Origin: Cellulomonas sp. Y8
Lineage (GTDB): Bacteria > Actinomycetota > Actinomycetes > Actinomycetales > Cellulomonadaceae
Direction: 5' to 3'
Assembly (NCBI RefSeq): GCF_008033115.1
Contig: NZ_CP041203.1
Span: forward strand, 2,480,001 to 2,544,000
DNA length: 64,000 nt
Position numbers and translations under genes: made by a program. Below the pieces are notes generated by a model. It did not search any database. It had not been told where the DNA came from and was given only the letters and a program-made list of their open reading frames with translations. Position 1 is the stretch's first letter. Each line of letters starts with the position of its first letter. Below are positions 19,790 to 28,669 of the stretch, in pieces.

Positions 19790-20568
19790 GAGGAACGGCC
19801 GCCGGCGTGCTCGTGGTGGTCCTGACCGCCGCGGCCGCGCTCTTCGGCGGGACGCGGGGTGCGTCGGCCCGACGGCGCGCGGGACGGCTCGGGCACCCGA
19901 CGGCGACCGCGTCGAGGCGGCACGACCGGCCACCGTGGTCGCGCGGCCGACGGCACGCCGGCCCGGACCCGGCGGCGCTCCTGGGCGCCGTCGTGACGGG
20001 CGTCGCGGCCGAGGTCCGCGCGGGCCGGTCGCCGGCGGACGCGTGGCGGCTCGTGCTGGGCGTCCCCGTGGGCGCCGACGGGGTCCCCGCGACCGCCGAC
20101 GTCCTGGCGGCGGTCGCGCCGGGGCGCCCCGGGCTCCGGCGAGGCGGACCCGACGCCGCGGTGGTGCGTCGGCGGGTGTCCGGCGTGCTCGCCGCCGGCA
20201 GGCTCGCGGCCGAGCTCGGCGCGCCGACCGCGGGCGTGCTCGACGAGTGCGCCCGCGCGCTCGCGGCGGACGCCGACGCCGAGACCGCCGTGCGCGCCGC
20301 CCTCGCGGGGCCGCGTCAGACCACGGCGCTCCTGACCTGGCTGCCCGCCCTCGGGGTCGCCCTCGGCACCCTGCTCGGCGCCGACCCGCTCGGCACGCTC
20401 CTCGGCGGAGGGGCGGGCACGGCGGCCGGCGTCGGCGGGGTGGTGCTGACGCTGCTGGGCCGCCGGTGGACGGGGCGCATGGTGGCCGACGCGCGCGCGG
20501 CCGGAACGGGGACGGCGGCCGGTGGTGGCGCGCGGGTGCGGGTCGTCGCGGACGAGCGCGGTGCCTGA
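19786..20568 (+). CDS. tadB: TadB-like type II secretion F-domain membrane protein
   Basis: Inner-membrane platform protein of the Tad system, 260 aa from GTG 19786. N-terminal hydrophobic helix, an Arg-rich cytoplasmic stretch, a T2SSF-type helical domain (AAEVRAGRSPADAWRLVL), then two closely spaced C-terminal helices around LPALGVALGTLLGADPLG. Overlaps tadA by four bases and tadC by eight. Shorter than proteobacterial TadB (about 320 aa), as usual for actinobacterial versions. Confidence 0.85.
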   Translation: MRGTAAGVLVVVLTAAAALFGGTRGASARRRAGRLGHPTATASRRHDRPPWSRGRRHAGPDPAALLGAVVTGVAAEVRAGRSPADAWRLVLGVPVGADGVPATADVLAAVAPGRPGLRRGGPDAAVVRRRVSGVLAAGRLAAELGAPTAGVLDECARALAADADAETAVRAALAGPRQTTALLTWLPALGVALGTLLGADPLGTLLGGGAGTAAGVGGVVLTLLGRRWTGRMVADARAAGTGTAAGGGARVRVVADERGA

Positions 20569-21103
20569 GGCGCTGCTGGCGCTGCTCGCCGCGGCCGCCG
20601 CGCGCCTGCTGCCGCGTCCTCGGGCGCGGCGCACCGGCCCCGGTCCGCGACGGCCCCCCGACCTCGCGGACGTGGACGCCGGGGACGTCGACCTGGTGAC
20701 GGTGGTCGACCTCCTCGCGATGGCCGTGAGCGCCGGGGCGAGCGTCCCCGGGGCGCTCGCCGCCGTCGGAGCCGCGCTCGGCGGCGGCTTCGGCCGGGAG
20801 CTCGTCCGGGCCGGGGACGCGTTGCTGCTGGGGGAGCCGTGGGTCGCGGCGTGGGCGCACGCAACGGACGTGGCCGCCGTCCTCGACGGTCTCGAGGCCG
20901 CGTGGCGGACCGGGGCGCCCGCCGGCCCGGCGCTGCGGGCGTCCGCGGCCGGGCTCCGGCGCACGCGCGAGCGCGCCGCCCGCGAGGCGGCCGGGCGCCT
21001 CGGTGTCCGACTGGTGGTGCCCCTGGGGCTGTGCTTCCTGCCGGCGTTCGTGCTGGTCGGTCTCGTGCCCGTCCTCGCGTCGCTGGGTCGCGGCCTGCTG
21101 TGA
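20561..21103 (+). CDS. tadC: TadC-like type II secretion F-domain membrane protein
   Basis: Second platform protein, 180 aa from GTG 20561. Features the F-domain sequence VVDLLAMAVSAGASVPGALAAVGAALGG and ends with two hydrophobic segments (VVPLGLCFLPAFVLVGLVPVL). Overlaps tadB by eight bases. Pairs with TadB beneath the growing pilus. A 201-bp gap follows, carrying only a GC palindrome (21228-21242) and the ribosome site of the pilin gene. Confidence 0.85.
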   Translation: MPEALLALLAAAAARLLPRPRARRTGPGPRRPPDLADVDAGDVDLVTVVDLLAMAVSAGASVPGALAAVGAALGGGFGRELVRAGDALLLGEPWVAAWAHATDVAAVLDGLEAAWRTGAPAGPALRASAAGLRRTRERAAREAAGRLGVRLVVPLGLCFLPAFVLVGLVPVLASLGRGLL

Positions 21104-21304
21104 ACCGGTCGCGCGAGGGACGCCCTCTCCGCCGACGACGTCCTGCGCGGGCGGACGGCGAGCGGGCGCCGAGTCCTCCACAGCCGCGGTCCGGGTGCGC
21201 GGTCCCCAGCTGGTGCCTCGCGGGCCGCCGCGGGACCCGCGGTTCTCGCCAGGGTCGGTGGTGCCGGTCGACGGGCGGCCGGCAGCGAGGACGGGAGATC
21301 CGAG

Positions 21305-21568
21305 ATGCAGCAGGTGAGCAGCGCGCGGGCGGCGTGGGCGCGAGGGCGCGGTCGCGTGGCCGGCGTGGCGGGGCGGGTGCCGGCGGGACTGCGGCGTGCG
21401 AGGGCGCGGTTCGCCGGCACGACCCGGGACGCGGGTCTGGCGACCGCGGAATACGCCGTCGTGATGATCGCCGCGGTGGGGTTCGCGGGGCTCCTGGTGG
21501 TGATCCTGCGCAGCGCGGAGATCCGGGAGACCCTGACGAACCTGGTCCGCGACGCGCTGTCGGTGTGA
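21305..21568 (+). CDS. Flp-like pilin (DUF4244)
   Basis: Small pilin precursor, 87 aa. After a basic leader of about 43 residues comes the class III signal GLATAEYAVVMIAAVGFAGL: cleavage after Gly, with Glu five residues into the mature protein, followed by one hydrophobic helix that forms the pilus core. The mature pilin would be about 43 aa. This is the pilus subunit served by TadABC upstream. The prepilin peptidase gene is not in this window. Confidence 0.85.
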   Translation: MQQVSSARAAWARGRGRVAGVAGRVPAGLRRARARFAGTTRDAGLATAEYAVVMIAAVGFAGLLVVILRSAEIRETLTNLVRDALSV

Positions 21569-21921
21569 CCGGTGCCCCGCGGTCGGAGCGGGAGCGCGGC
21601 TCGGTGACCGCCGAGTTCGCGGTCCTGCTCCCGGCCGTCGCCCTGCTCCTGGGGGTGGTGGTGGCGCTCGCGGCGTGCGCGTCCGCGCAGCTCCGGTGCG
21701 CGGACGCCGCCCGGGTGGCGGCGCGGGTCGCGGCCATCGGCGAGGACGACGCGGCGGTCGCGTCGGCGGCACGCCGCGTGGCCGGCGCCGGTGCGCGCAC
21801 GGCGGTCGTCCGGGACGACGCGTGGGTCGCCGTGACCGTGGAGGCGACGGTCGGACCGGCGCTCCCGTTCGTCGGCGGCCTCACGGTGCGGGGTGCGGCC
21901 ACGGCGTGGGTCGAGCCGTGA
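21565..21921 (+). CDS. TadE-like pseudopilin
   Basis: 118 aa from GTG 21565, which overlaps the pilin stop (GTGA). The N-terminal GSVTAEFAVLLPAVALLLGV is the TadE signature, a type III prepilin-like leader plus a membrane helix; the C-terminal part is a small extracytoplasmic domain (VAVTVEATVGPALPFVGG). Probably a minor pilin or assembly factor of the same system. Confidence 0.85.
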   Translation: MTGAPRSERERGSVTAEFAVLLPAVALLLGVVVALAACASAQLRCADAARVAARVAAIGEDDAAVASAARRVAGAGARTAVVRDDAWVAVTVEATVGPALPFVGGLTVRGAATAWVEP

Positions 21922-22400
21922 CCGTCCTCCGCGAGGCGCCGCGCCGTGCGCCCCGCCGTGCCGGGCCGCGCGGTGGGGGCGGCACGCGGGACCGCGGGTC
22001 CGCCTCGGTGCTCGTGATCGGGCTCGTCGGGGTGGTGGCGCTGCTCGCCGGGACGCTCGGGCTCCTCGGCGTCGTGCAGGCCGCGCGAGGACGCGCGCAG
22101 GCCGCGGCCGACCTGGCCGCCCTCGCCGCGGCGGAGCGTCGGCTCCGCGGGCACGCCGACCCGTGCGGCCTCGCCAGGGAGGTGGCGGCGCGCAACGGCG
22201 CCGCGCTCGCGCGCTGCAGCGGCATGGGGGAGGGCGACGTCCACGTCCGCACGACCGTGCCGACGGTGGTCGGCGACGCGGTGGCCGAGGCGCTCGCCGG
22301 TCCGCGCCGCGCGGTCGGGCGGCGCCCGGACGGGCGGCGTGCCGTCGGGCAGCGTGCGGGCGTCCGCGTCCGCGTCCGCGGCCCCGGCCCCGGCCCCGGC
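21918..22400 (+). CDS. TadG/TadE-like secreted protein, stop codon unresolved
   Basis: Starts at GTG 21918 overlapping the TadE stop. RGSASVLVIGLVGVVALLAG is the membrane anchor, followed by ARGRAQAAADLAALAAAERR typical of helicase/secretion-neighbourhood TadE-like proteins (about 110-130 aa in family). Similarity to the family should end near AEALAGPRR (about 22305), but no stop follows: this frame stays open to 25937, across the antisense helicase. The end given here is only the edge of the helicase gene. The tail includes hexamer repeats (22350-22400). A lost stop or a nearby indel is likely. Confidence 0.6.
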
Positions 22401-25055
22401 TCAGGCGGGGGCGTGCGCGAGGACCGCGTCGAGCAGCCGCACGGCGGCCGCCTTCTCGAGCGGGTTGTTGCCGTTGCCGCACTTCGGCGACTGCACGCAC
22501 GCCGGGCAGCCGGTGCGGCACGGGCAGGTCGCGATCGCCTGCCGGGTGGCGTGCAGCCACGTCGCCCCGAGCCCGTACCCGCGCTCGGCGAACCCCGCCC
22601 CACCCGGGTAGGCGTCGTGCACGAACACGGTCGCCTGCTCGGTGTCGGCGTGCAGCGCCGTCGAGACCCCGCCGAGGTCCCAGCGGTCGCACGTGGCGAG
22701 CAGCGGCAGCAGCCCGATCGACGCGTGCTCCGCGGCGTGCAGCGCTCCCGGAGCGGTCTCGACGGTGATGCCGGCGCGCTCCAGCACCTCGACGGGTGCC
22801 GTCCACCAGACCGACGTCGTCGGCAGCGTGCGGGCCGGCAGGTCGAGCAGCTCGGAGCCGAGCACCTCCATGTCCGGGATCCGCTTGCGCTGGAAGCTCA
22901 GCACCTGCGTCGTGACGTCCACCGCCCCGAAGCCCCAGGTCACCGGCCCCCAGCGGCGCTCAGCGGTGACCAACCGGATCTCGGTGGAGGTCACCCAGCG
23001 GGCCCACGTCCCATAGTCGACGTCGCGCCGGTCGACCAGGGCCACCCCGTCCTCGAGCCGCAGCTCGTCGACGACGTACGTCACGCCCTGGTGCACGTAG
23101 ACCGCGCCGGCGTGCACGGTCGAGTCCGCGGCGGCCGAGTCCACCGTGCCCAGCAGCCGGCCCGTGGTGGACTCGACGACACGGACGGGGTCGCCCCCGG
23201 TCCCGCGCAGGTCCGTGAGCCGCGCCGCCTGCTCGGCGTGCGTCCAGTACCAGCCCGACGGCCGGCGACGCAGCGCGCCCCGCGCGACCAGGACGTCCAG
23301 CAGCTCCCGCGTCCCCGGACCGAACAGGTCGAGCTCCTCGGCGCGCAGCGGGGTCTCCGCCGCGGCGGCGCACAGGTGCGGGGCGAGCACGTAGGGGTTG
23401 CCGGGGTCGAAGACCGTGGCCTCCACGGGGGCGTCGAGCGCCGCCTCGGGGTGGTGGACCAGGTAGGTGTCGAGCGGGTCCTCGCGGGCGACGAGCACGA
23501 CCAGGCCGTCGGCGCCCGCCCGGCCCGCGCGCCCCGCCTGCTGCCACAGCGACACGCGCGTGCCCGGCCAGCCCGCGATCACGACCGCGTCGAGCCCCGA
23601 GATGTCGACGCCGAGCTCCAGCGCGTTCGTCGTGGCGAGGGCGCGCAGCCGCCCGGTGCGGATCGCGGCCTCCAGCTCGCGGCGCTCCTCGGGGAGGTAC
23701 CCGCCCCGGTAGGCGGCGACGGCCACCGCGAGCTCGGGGTCCACCTCCCGCAGGTGCTCCCGGGTCACCGTCGCGACCGACTCCGCGGCACGCCGCGACC
23801 GCGTGAACGCGAGCGTCCGGGCGCCTGCGGCCGTGAGGTCGGCGAGCAGGTCGGCCACCTCGGCCGTCGCCGAGCGGCGCGGTCGGTCCGGGTCGTCGGC
23901 GACGAGGTCCTCGCCGGTGCCCAGCGGGCCCGAGCCCTCCCGCGCCGGTCCGACCGTGCCGGCGTCCGGGCCGGGCGCCGGGGCGGCGGTGCGCGCGGTG
24001 GGGTCGGCGCCGGCCGCCCCGTCGCCGTCGGCGCCGGCAGCCGTGCGCTCGTTCTCGGCCCGGGCCCCGGCCTCGGCGTCCGCCTCGGTGCCGGCCGCCA
24101 CGTCGGGCGACGCGCGGTCCACGTCCACCGGAGGCTCGTCGAGGGGGAGCGCCCACGGGTCGTCCTCGGGCAGCAGCCCGCTCCACGGACCCTCGGCGGG
24201 CGCGACCTCGGGCGGCTGCCAGAGCGCCACCGTCTTCCGGCCGGCGGGGGAGGCGTCGTCCGCGACGGACACGACGTCCTCGGGCGCGACGCCGATCAGC
24301 CGCGCCGCGCTCACCGCGGGCTCCGCCGTCGTCGCCGACGCGAGCAGGAACACCGGGTCGGCGCCGTAGACACCCGCGACGCGCCGCAGCCGCCGCAGGA
24401 CTGCCGCGACGTGCGCGCCGAACACCCCGCGGAACGCGTGGCACTCGTCCAGGACGACGTACCGCAGCGACCCCAGCAGCCGTGCCCAGCGCCGGTGCTG
24501 CGGCAGCAGGGCGAAGTGCAGGAAGTCCGGGTTCGTGAGCACGACGTCGGCGTGCTCCTGCACCCAGCGCCGCTCCTCCTGCGCCGTGTCGCCGTCGCAG
24601 GTGGCCACGCGGACGTCCCGGAGCCGGGCGGCGTGCAGCACCCGGTCCAGCGCGTGCCGCTGGTCCGCCGCGAGCGCCTTGGTCGGGCAGAGGTACAGCA
24701 CCGACCCGCGGCGGGCGACCGTCTCGATCCGCCCCGGGTCGAGCGCCCGCGCCGCGGCCTGCGCGCGGACCGCCGACAGCGACGGGAGCCAGAACGCCAG
24801 CGACTTGCCGGACCCGGTGGACGTCGACAGCACGGTGTGCCGCCCGGACCACGCCGCGTCCGCCGCGAGCGCCTGGTGCCGCCACGGGCGCTCGACGCCC
24901 AGCGCGCGGTAGCCCGCCACCAGGTCGGCGTCCGCCCAGGCGGGCCAGTCCACCGGGGTGCCCTCTCGGGCGGGCAGGTGCCGGACGTGGGTCAGCCGGT
25001 CGGCGCGGCGGCCCGCGGCGAGCAGCACGTCGAGCAGCTCACCGGTCCCCACCAC
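22401..25055 (-). CDS. DEAD/DEAH-box helicase with C-terminal DUF1998/cysteine cluster
   Basis: Superfamily 2 helicase of 884 aa related to mycobacterial Rv3649. Motifs: STSTGSGKSLAFWLP (Walker A), LCPTKALAADQ (Ia), VLTNPDFLH, VLDECHAFRG (DEAH-like DECH, motif II), LLASATTAEP (III), TTNALELGVDISGLD (V) and QQAGRAGRAG (VI). A Ala/Pro-rich insert lies between the RecA domains. The C-terminus has CPCRTGCPACVQSPKCGN, a metal-binding cysteine cluster. GTG 25055 is chosen over 25160: GAGGAT ends 6 nt upstream (25067-25062), a leaderless-type promoter. Its 3' end meets the tadG-like gene head on. Confidence 0.93.
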   Translation of the reverse strand: MVGTGELLDVLLAAGRRADRLTHVRHLPAREGTPVDWPAWADADLVAGYRALGVERPWRHQALAADAAWSGRHTVLSTSTGSGKSLAFWLPSLSAVRAQAAARALDPGRIETVARRGSVLYLCPTKALAADQRHALDRVLHAARLRDVRVATCDGDTAQEERRWVQEHADVVLTNPDFLHFALLPQHRRWARLLGSLRYVVLDECHAFRGVFGAHVAAVLRRLRRVAGVYGADPVFLLASATTAEPAVSAARLIGVAPEDVVSVADDASPAGRKTVALWQPPEVAPAEGPWSGLLPEDDPWALPLDEPPVDVDRASPDVAAGTEADAEAGARAENERTAAGADGDGAAGADPTARTAAPAPGPDAGTVGPAREGSGPLGTGEDLVADDPDRPRRSATAEVADLLADLTAAGARTLAFTRSRRAAESVATVTREHLREVDPELAVAVAAYRGGYLPEERRELEAAIRTGRLRALATTNALELGVDISGLDAVVIAGWPGTRVSLWQQAGRAGRAGADGLVVLVAREDPLDTYLVHHPEAALDAPVEATVFDPGNPYVLAPHLCAAAAETPLRAEELDLFGPGTRELLDVLVARGALRRRPSGWYWTHAEQAARLTDLRGTGGDPVRVVESTTGRLLGTVDSAAADSTVHAGAVYVHQGVTYVVDELRLEDGVALVDRRDVDYGTWARWVTSTEIRLVTAERRWGPVTWGFGAVDVTTQVLSFQRKRIPDMEVLGSELLDLPARTLPTTSVWWTAPVEVLERAGITVETAPGALHAAEHASIGLLPLLATCDRWDLGGVSTALHADTEQATVFVHDAYPGGAGFAERGYGLGATWLHATRQAIATCPCRTGCPACVQSPKCGNGNNPLEKAAAVRLLDAVLAHAPA

Positions 25056-25146
25056 GGGACCATCCTCGCCCCTCGACGGCGCTGCGGCGTACCGGTGCCT
25101 CCGCCGCGGCTCCCGGCGCTCGTGGCGGGCGGGGCAGGATGGGCAC

Positions 25147-25920
25147 GTGGCGACGTACATCGACCTGAACTGCGACCTCGGCGAGGGCTACGGCCCGTGG
25201 AGCCTGGGGGAGCCCGGCGCGGACGACGCCCTGCTGTCCGTGGTCACCAGCGCGAACGTCGCCTGCGGGTTCCACGCCGGCGACCCGTCGATCATGGCGT
25301 CCCGGTGCGCGACGGCGCTGGCCCGCGGCGTGGCGGTCGGTGCGCACGTCTCGTACCGGGACCTCGTCGGGTTCGGGCGCCGCCGGCTCGACGTGCCGCA
25401 GGGCGAGCTCGCCGCCGAGGTCGCCTACCAGGTCGGCGCGTTGCAGGCCGTCGCCCGGACCGTCGGCGCGCGCGTCGGCTACGTCAAGCCGCACGGCGCC
25501 CTCTACAACCGCATCGTGCGCGACGAGGAGCAGGCCGCCGCTGTCGTCGCGGGTGTCGCCGGGGTCGACCCGACCCTCGCGGTCGTCGGTCTGCCCGGCT
25601 CCGCCGTGCTCCGGCACGCGCGCGACGCCGGGCTGCCGACGGTGACCGAGGCGTTCGTCGACCGCGGCTACCTCGCGGACGGCACGCTGGTGCCGCGCGG
25701 CAGCGCGGGGGCGCTGGTGACCGACCCGGACGAGGCCGCCGGGCGCGCGGTGCGGATGGCCACCGAGGGCACGGTGGTCGCCGTGGACGGCACGCTCGTG
25801 CGTCTCGACGCGGCGTCGCTGTGCGTGCACTCGGACACGCCCGGGGCGGTGCCCGTCGCGCGCGCCGTCCGCGCCGCCCTCGAGGCCGCCGGGGTCGAGC
25901 TGCGCCCCGCCGCGGCGTGA
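25147..25920 (+). CDS. pxpA: 5-oxoprolinase subunit PxpA (LamB/YcsF family)
   Basis: Catalytic partner of prokaryotic ATP-dependent 5-oxoprolinase, which converts the damage product pyroglutamate to glutamate; 257 aa. N-terminal IDLNCDLGEGYGPW, NVACGFHAGDP and VKPHGALYNR are the family signature. GTG 25147 is preceded by CAGGAT ending 6 nt upstream, again a leaderless-type arrangement. Followed 13 bp later by the fused pxpBC gene, so the whole enzyme is encoded together. Confidence 0.94.
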   Translation: MATYIDLNCDLGEGYGPWSLGEPGADDALLSVVTSANVACGFHAGDPSIMASRCATALARGVAVGAHVSYRDLVGFGRRRLDVPQGELAAEVAYQVGALQAVARTVGARVGYVKPHGALYNRIVRDEEQAAAVVAGVAGVDPTLAVVGLPGSAVLRHARDAGLPTVTEAFVDRGYLADGTLVPRGSAGALVTDPDEAAGRAVRMATEGTVVAVDGTLVRLDAASLCVHSDTPGAVPVARAVRAALEAAGVELRPAAA

Positions 25921-25933
25921 GCGGGGCGCTGTC

Positions 25934-27757
25934 GTGACGTCGGACCCGGCGGGCACGACGCTCCCCACGGACCCGGACGCCACCGCGCAGCCCGCGTCGG
26001 TGGCACCGACCGCGCCGTCCGCGGGACGCGTGACCGCCGTCGAGGGCGGGTCCACCACCGCTCCCGCCGTGGGCGCGGTGACGTCGACGCGCCGCGTCGT
26101 CCCCTACGGCGTCGACGCCCTGCTCGCCGACCTGCCCGACCTCGTCGCCGTCCGCGCGCTGGACGACGCCCTGCGGTCGAGCCCGCTCCCCGGCGTGGTG
26201 GACGTGGTCCCGGCCGCCCGCACGGTGCTCGTGCGGTTCGCGACGCCGTCCGACGCGCGCGCCGCCCTGGACGGCCTCCAGGAGGCGGTTGCCGTCGCGG
26301 CCGGCACTCACCGCGACGCCGACCGGTCCACCGACGACCCTCGCCGCACGGACCGCACCGACCGGCCTACCGCCGACCCGGACGCCGCGCCCCCGCACGT
26401 GCCCGTCGTCCTCCCCGTGCGGTACGACGGCGCCGACCTGGCCGAGGTCGCCCGCGCCACCGGCCTGAGCGAGGACGAGATCGTCCACCGTCACGCGGCG
26501 GCGGAGTACACCGTGGCGTTCGGCGGCTTCATGCCGGGGTTCGCCTACCTGACCGGGCTGGACCCCGCCCTGCACGTCCCCCGGCGGTCGACCCCGCGCG
26601 AGCGGGTCCCCGCGGGCGCGGTCGCGGTAGCCGGCGAGTTCGCCGCCGTCTACCCGGCGGCGACCCCGGGCGGCTGGATGCTGCTCGGCACGTGCGACGT
26701 GCCGCTGTTCGACGTCGACCGGGACCCGCCCGCCCTGCTCCGCCCCGGCACCCGGGTGCGGTTCGCACCCGCCGACGCCTCCGCCGACCGCCCGGCCGGA
26801 GACCCCGCGGCCGTCGCTGCTCGGGGCGCTCCGACCCCTCCGGCGGGCCGCACCGCTCCCGACCTCGGCCGCGCCACCGCCCCCGTCGTCGTCGAGGTCC
26901 TCGCCCCCGGCCCGCTCGCCCTCGTCCAGGACCGCGGCCGCCCCGGCCTCGCGGCCGTCGGCGTCGGCCGGTCCGGCGCCGCCGACGCCGGGGCGCTCCG
27001 GCTCGGGAACCGCCTCGTCGGCAACGCCCCCGACGCCGCCGGCCTGGAGGTGCTGCTCGGCGGCCTGTCCCTCCGGTTCCCGACGGGCGGCGTCGTCGCG
27101 CTCGCCGGGGCCGAGGTGCCCGCGGACGTCGACGGCGTCCCGGTCGCCCCGCACGCCGCCACCCGCGTCCCGCCCGGCGGCGTGCTGCGCACCGGCACGG
27201 CGACGCGCGGCCTCCGGCTGTACCTCGCGGTCCGCGGCGGCATCGACGTGCCGCGCGTCCTCGGCTCGCGCTCCGCCGACCGGCTCGCGGGCCTCGGCCC
27301 CGAGCCGCTGCGCGCCGGCGACGCGCTGCCGGTCGGGGCGCAGGTGGTCGACGCCGCGCAGCCCTGGGCGGACCCGGCCCGCGACTGGCCGGGCACGGCC
27401 GCGCTCCGCGTGACCCCGGGGCCGCGCGCCGACTGGTTCGCCCCGGGCGCGTTCGAGCGGCTGCTCGCCGGGCGCTACGCGGTCGCGCCGGCCAGCGACC
27501 GCGTGGCGCTGCGCCTCGACGGTCCGCCGGTCGAGCGCGTCGACCGCGGCGAGCTGCCCTCCGAGCCCCTGGTCCCCGGCGCGGTGCAGGTGCCGCCGGA
27601 CGGTCGGCCGGTCGTGTTCGGCGCGGACCACCCGGTGACCGGCGGCTACCCGGTGGTCGCCGTCGTCGAGCCCCGGTCCCGCGACCTGGCGGCGCAGCTG
27701 CGGCCCGGCGACGCGGTGACGTTCACCCGCTCCGAGGGGTCCGCCGGACACGCGTGA
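25934..27757 (+). CDS. 5-oxoprolinase subunits PxpB-PxpC fusion (KipI-KipA type)
   Basis: 607 aa. Residues about 55-290 are the PxpB/KipI domain ([12 protein letters not shown] near 197, [19 protein letters not shown]), and from about 318 the PxpC/KipA biotin-dependent-carboxylase-like domain ([40 protein letters not shown]). The first 50 residues and the two linkers are Ala/Pro/Thr/Asp-rich, including a 30-residue charged insert inside PxpB (DNA about 26305-26400). Separate genes are more common; fusion keeps stoichiometry one to one. Acts with PxpA in the cytoplasm. Confidence 0.92.
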   Translation: MTSDPAGTTLPTDPDATAQPASVAPTAPSAGRVTAVEGGSTTAPAVGAVTSTRRVVPYGVDALLADLPDLVAVRALDDALRSSPLPGVVDVVPAARTVLVRFATPSDARAALDGLQEAVAVAAGTHRDADRSTDDPRRTDRTDRPTADPDAAPPHVPVVLPVRYDGADLAEVARATGLSEDEIVHRHAAAEYTVAFGGFMPGFAYLTGLDPALHVPRRSTPRERVPAGAVAVAGEFAAVYPAATPGGWMLLGTCDVPLFDVDRDPPALLRPGTRVRFAPADASADRPAGDPAAVAARGAPTPPAGRTAPDLGRATAPVVVEVLAPGPLALVQDRGRPGLAAVGVGRSGAADAGALRLGNRLVGNAPDAAGLEVLLGGLSLRFPTGGVVALAGAEVPADVDGVPVAPHAATRVPPGGVLRTGTATRGLRLYLAVRGGIDVPRVLGSRSADRLAGLGPEPLRAGDALPVGAQVVDAAQPWADPARDWPGTAALRVTPGPRADWFAPGAFERLLAGRYAVAPASDRVALRLDGPPVERVDRGELPSEPLVPGAVQVPPDGRPVVFGADHPVTGGYPVVAVVEPRSRDLAAQLRPGDAVTFTRSEGSAGHA

Positions 27758-27825
27758 GCACGCAACACGTGGGCCACGGGCGCGCCGTCTGTTTGAATGC
27801 TCCCGGAAGGCAGAGGGGAGCTCCG

Positions 27826-28173
27826 GTGGACGTCAGCGTGGCCAGCAGGACCGTCGAGGGCAGGACCGTCGTCGACGTGACCGGCGAGATCGACGTGTAC
27901 ACCGCGCCCGCGCTGCGCGAGAAGCTCACCGGCCTGGTCGACGCCGGGCACGTGGACCTGGTCGTGAACCTCACCGAGGTGCGGTTCATGGACTCCACGG
28001 GGCTCGGGCTGCTCGTCGGCGTGCTCAAGCGCGTCCGGGGGCTCGACGGGCGGCTGCAGCTCGTCATCGACTCCGAGCGGCTGCTCAAGGTCTTCCGCAT
28101 CACCGCGCTCACCCAGGTGTTCACCATCCGGGAGACGGTGGACGAGGCGCTCGCCGCCGACCGCGAGGGCTGA
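27826..28173 (+). CDS. STAS-domain anti-sigma factor antagonist
   Basis: 115-aa single STAS domain (SpoIIAA/RsbV type). [16 protein letters not shown] and [20 protein letters not shown] contain the phosphorylatable Ser in MDSTG, normally targeted by an RsbW-like kinase. GTG 27826 follows a GAGGGGAG ribosome site. No kinase or sigma-B-type gene is adjacent; the PP2C phosphatase at 58-59 kb is a conceivable partner but this is speculation. Confidence 0.93.
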   Translation: MDVSVASRTVEGRTVVDVTGEIDVYTAPALREKLTGLVDAGHVDLVVNLTEVRFMDSTGLGLLVGVLKRVRGLDGRLQLVIDSERLLKVFRITALTQVFTIRETVDEALAADREG

Positions 28174-28192
28174 CCTCGCGCGGAGGAGCCGC

Positions 28193-28408
28193 TCAGCCCG
28201 CGGGCTCGCCCGCATCGAGGTCGTGCCGATCCCGAGTCGGTGGTGGGTCTGCCGTGTCTCGCGGTTGCGAGGTGGACGTCAGCCCGTCCGAGGCAGCCGG
28301 CTCGTACGTCACCCTGGTCAGGCGGGCGTCACCGGCCGCGGCGAGCCCTCCTGCCCGTCGCCGGAGCCGACCGAGGATCGCGATGGTCGCGGCCGGGGTC
28401 TCGCGCAT
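28193..28408 (-). CDS. Hypothetical small protein
   Basis: 71 aa from ATG 28408, supported by GGAGGAG nine bases upstream. The N-terminal part, with ATIAILGRLRRRAGGLAAAG, may be an amphipathic helix; the rest is polar and Pro/Asp-rich. No family recognised. It is convergent with the STAS gene. The frame is real only if the ribosome site is used; coding statistics were not computed. Confidence 0.35.
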   Translation of the reverse strand: MRETPAATIAILGRLRRRAGGLAAAGDARLTRVTYEPAASDGLTSTSQPRDTADPPPTRDRHDLDAGEPAG

Positions 28409-28517
28409 GGCGACACACTCCTCCACAGCTCGAGCGGGGTCCCGTCACCCCTTCCTCCGATCCTCGCCTCCGGTCGGTCCACCTAGACGCGGGGGTCGGT
28501 CTCCGGGCACACCTACG

Positions 28518-28617
28518 CTGCCGAGACCGGTAAGTCGCCCTCCGACCGTGAGGGACTCCCCACCCGGACGGGTGGCCCACGACGACGTCCCGGTGAACAC
28601 AGGGGGAAGTCTCGGCG
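28518..28617 (+). ncRNA. Candidate structured RNA upstream of the GGDEF-like gene
   Basis: An 8-bp closing stem, GCCGAGAC (28520-28527) with GTCTCGGC (28609-28616), encloses a compact multibranch fold. It contains a hairpin GTCG/CGAC (28534-28546), a stem GGGAC/GTCCC (28552-28556 with 28587-28591), and inside that a perfect CCACCC/GGGTGG hairpin with a 4-nt loop (28560-28575). The 3' side of the junction is a purine-rich single strand, GGTGAACACAGGGGGAA. It lies 52 nt upstream of the GTG at 28670. No Rfam class was recognised by eye. The surrounding 28409-28669 gap has no other feature. Confidence 0.4.
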
Positions 28618-28669
28618 CCTCGGCCGCCCCGCGCGCGGCGCGCCCCGCCCGCCGCGGCACCATGCCGTC

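Noticed and set aside
16748..21772. 1,674-codon minus-strand open frame across the tad genes
   Set aside because: Only the HAD phosphatase part (16748-17623) is protein-like; the remainder is antisense to TadA, TadB and TadC with intact motifs.
28520..28616. Assignment of the structured region to known c-di-GMP (GEMM), ydaO or cobalamin riboswitch classes
   Set aside because: Conserved core sequences of those classes are not present by eye, so it is left as an unclassified candidate.
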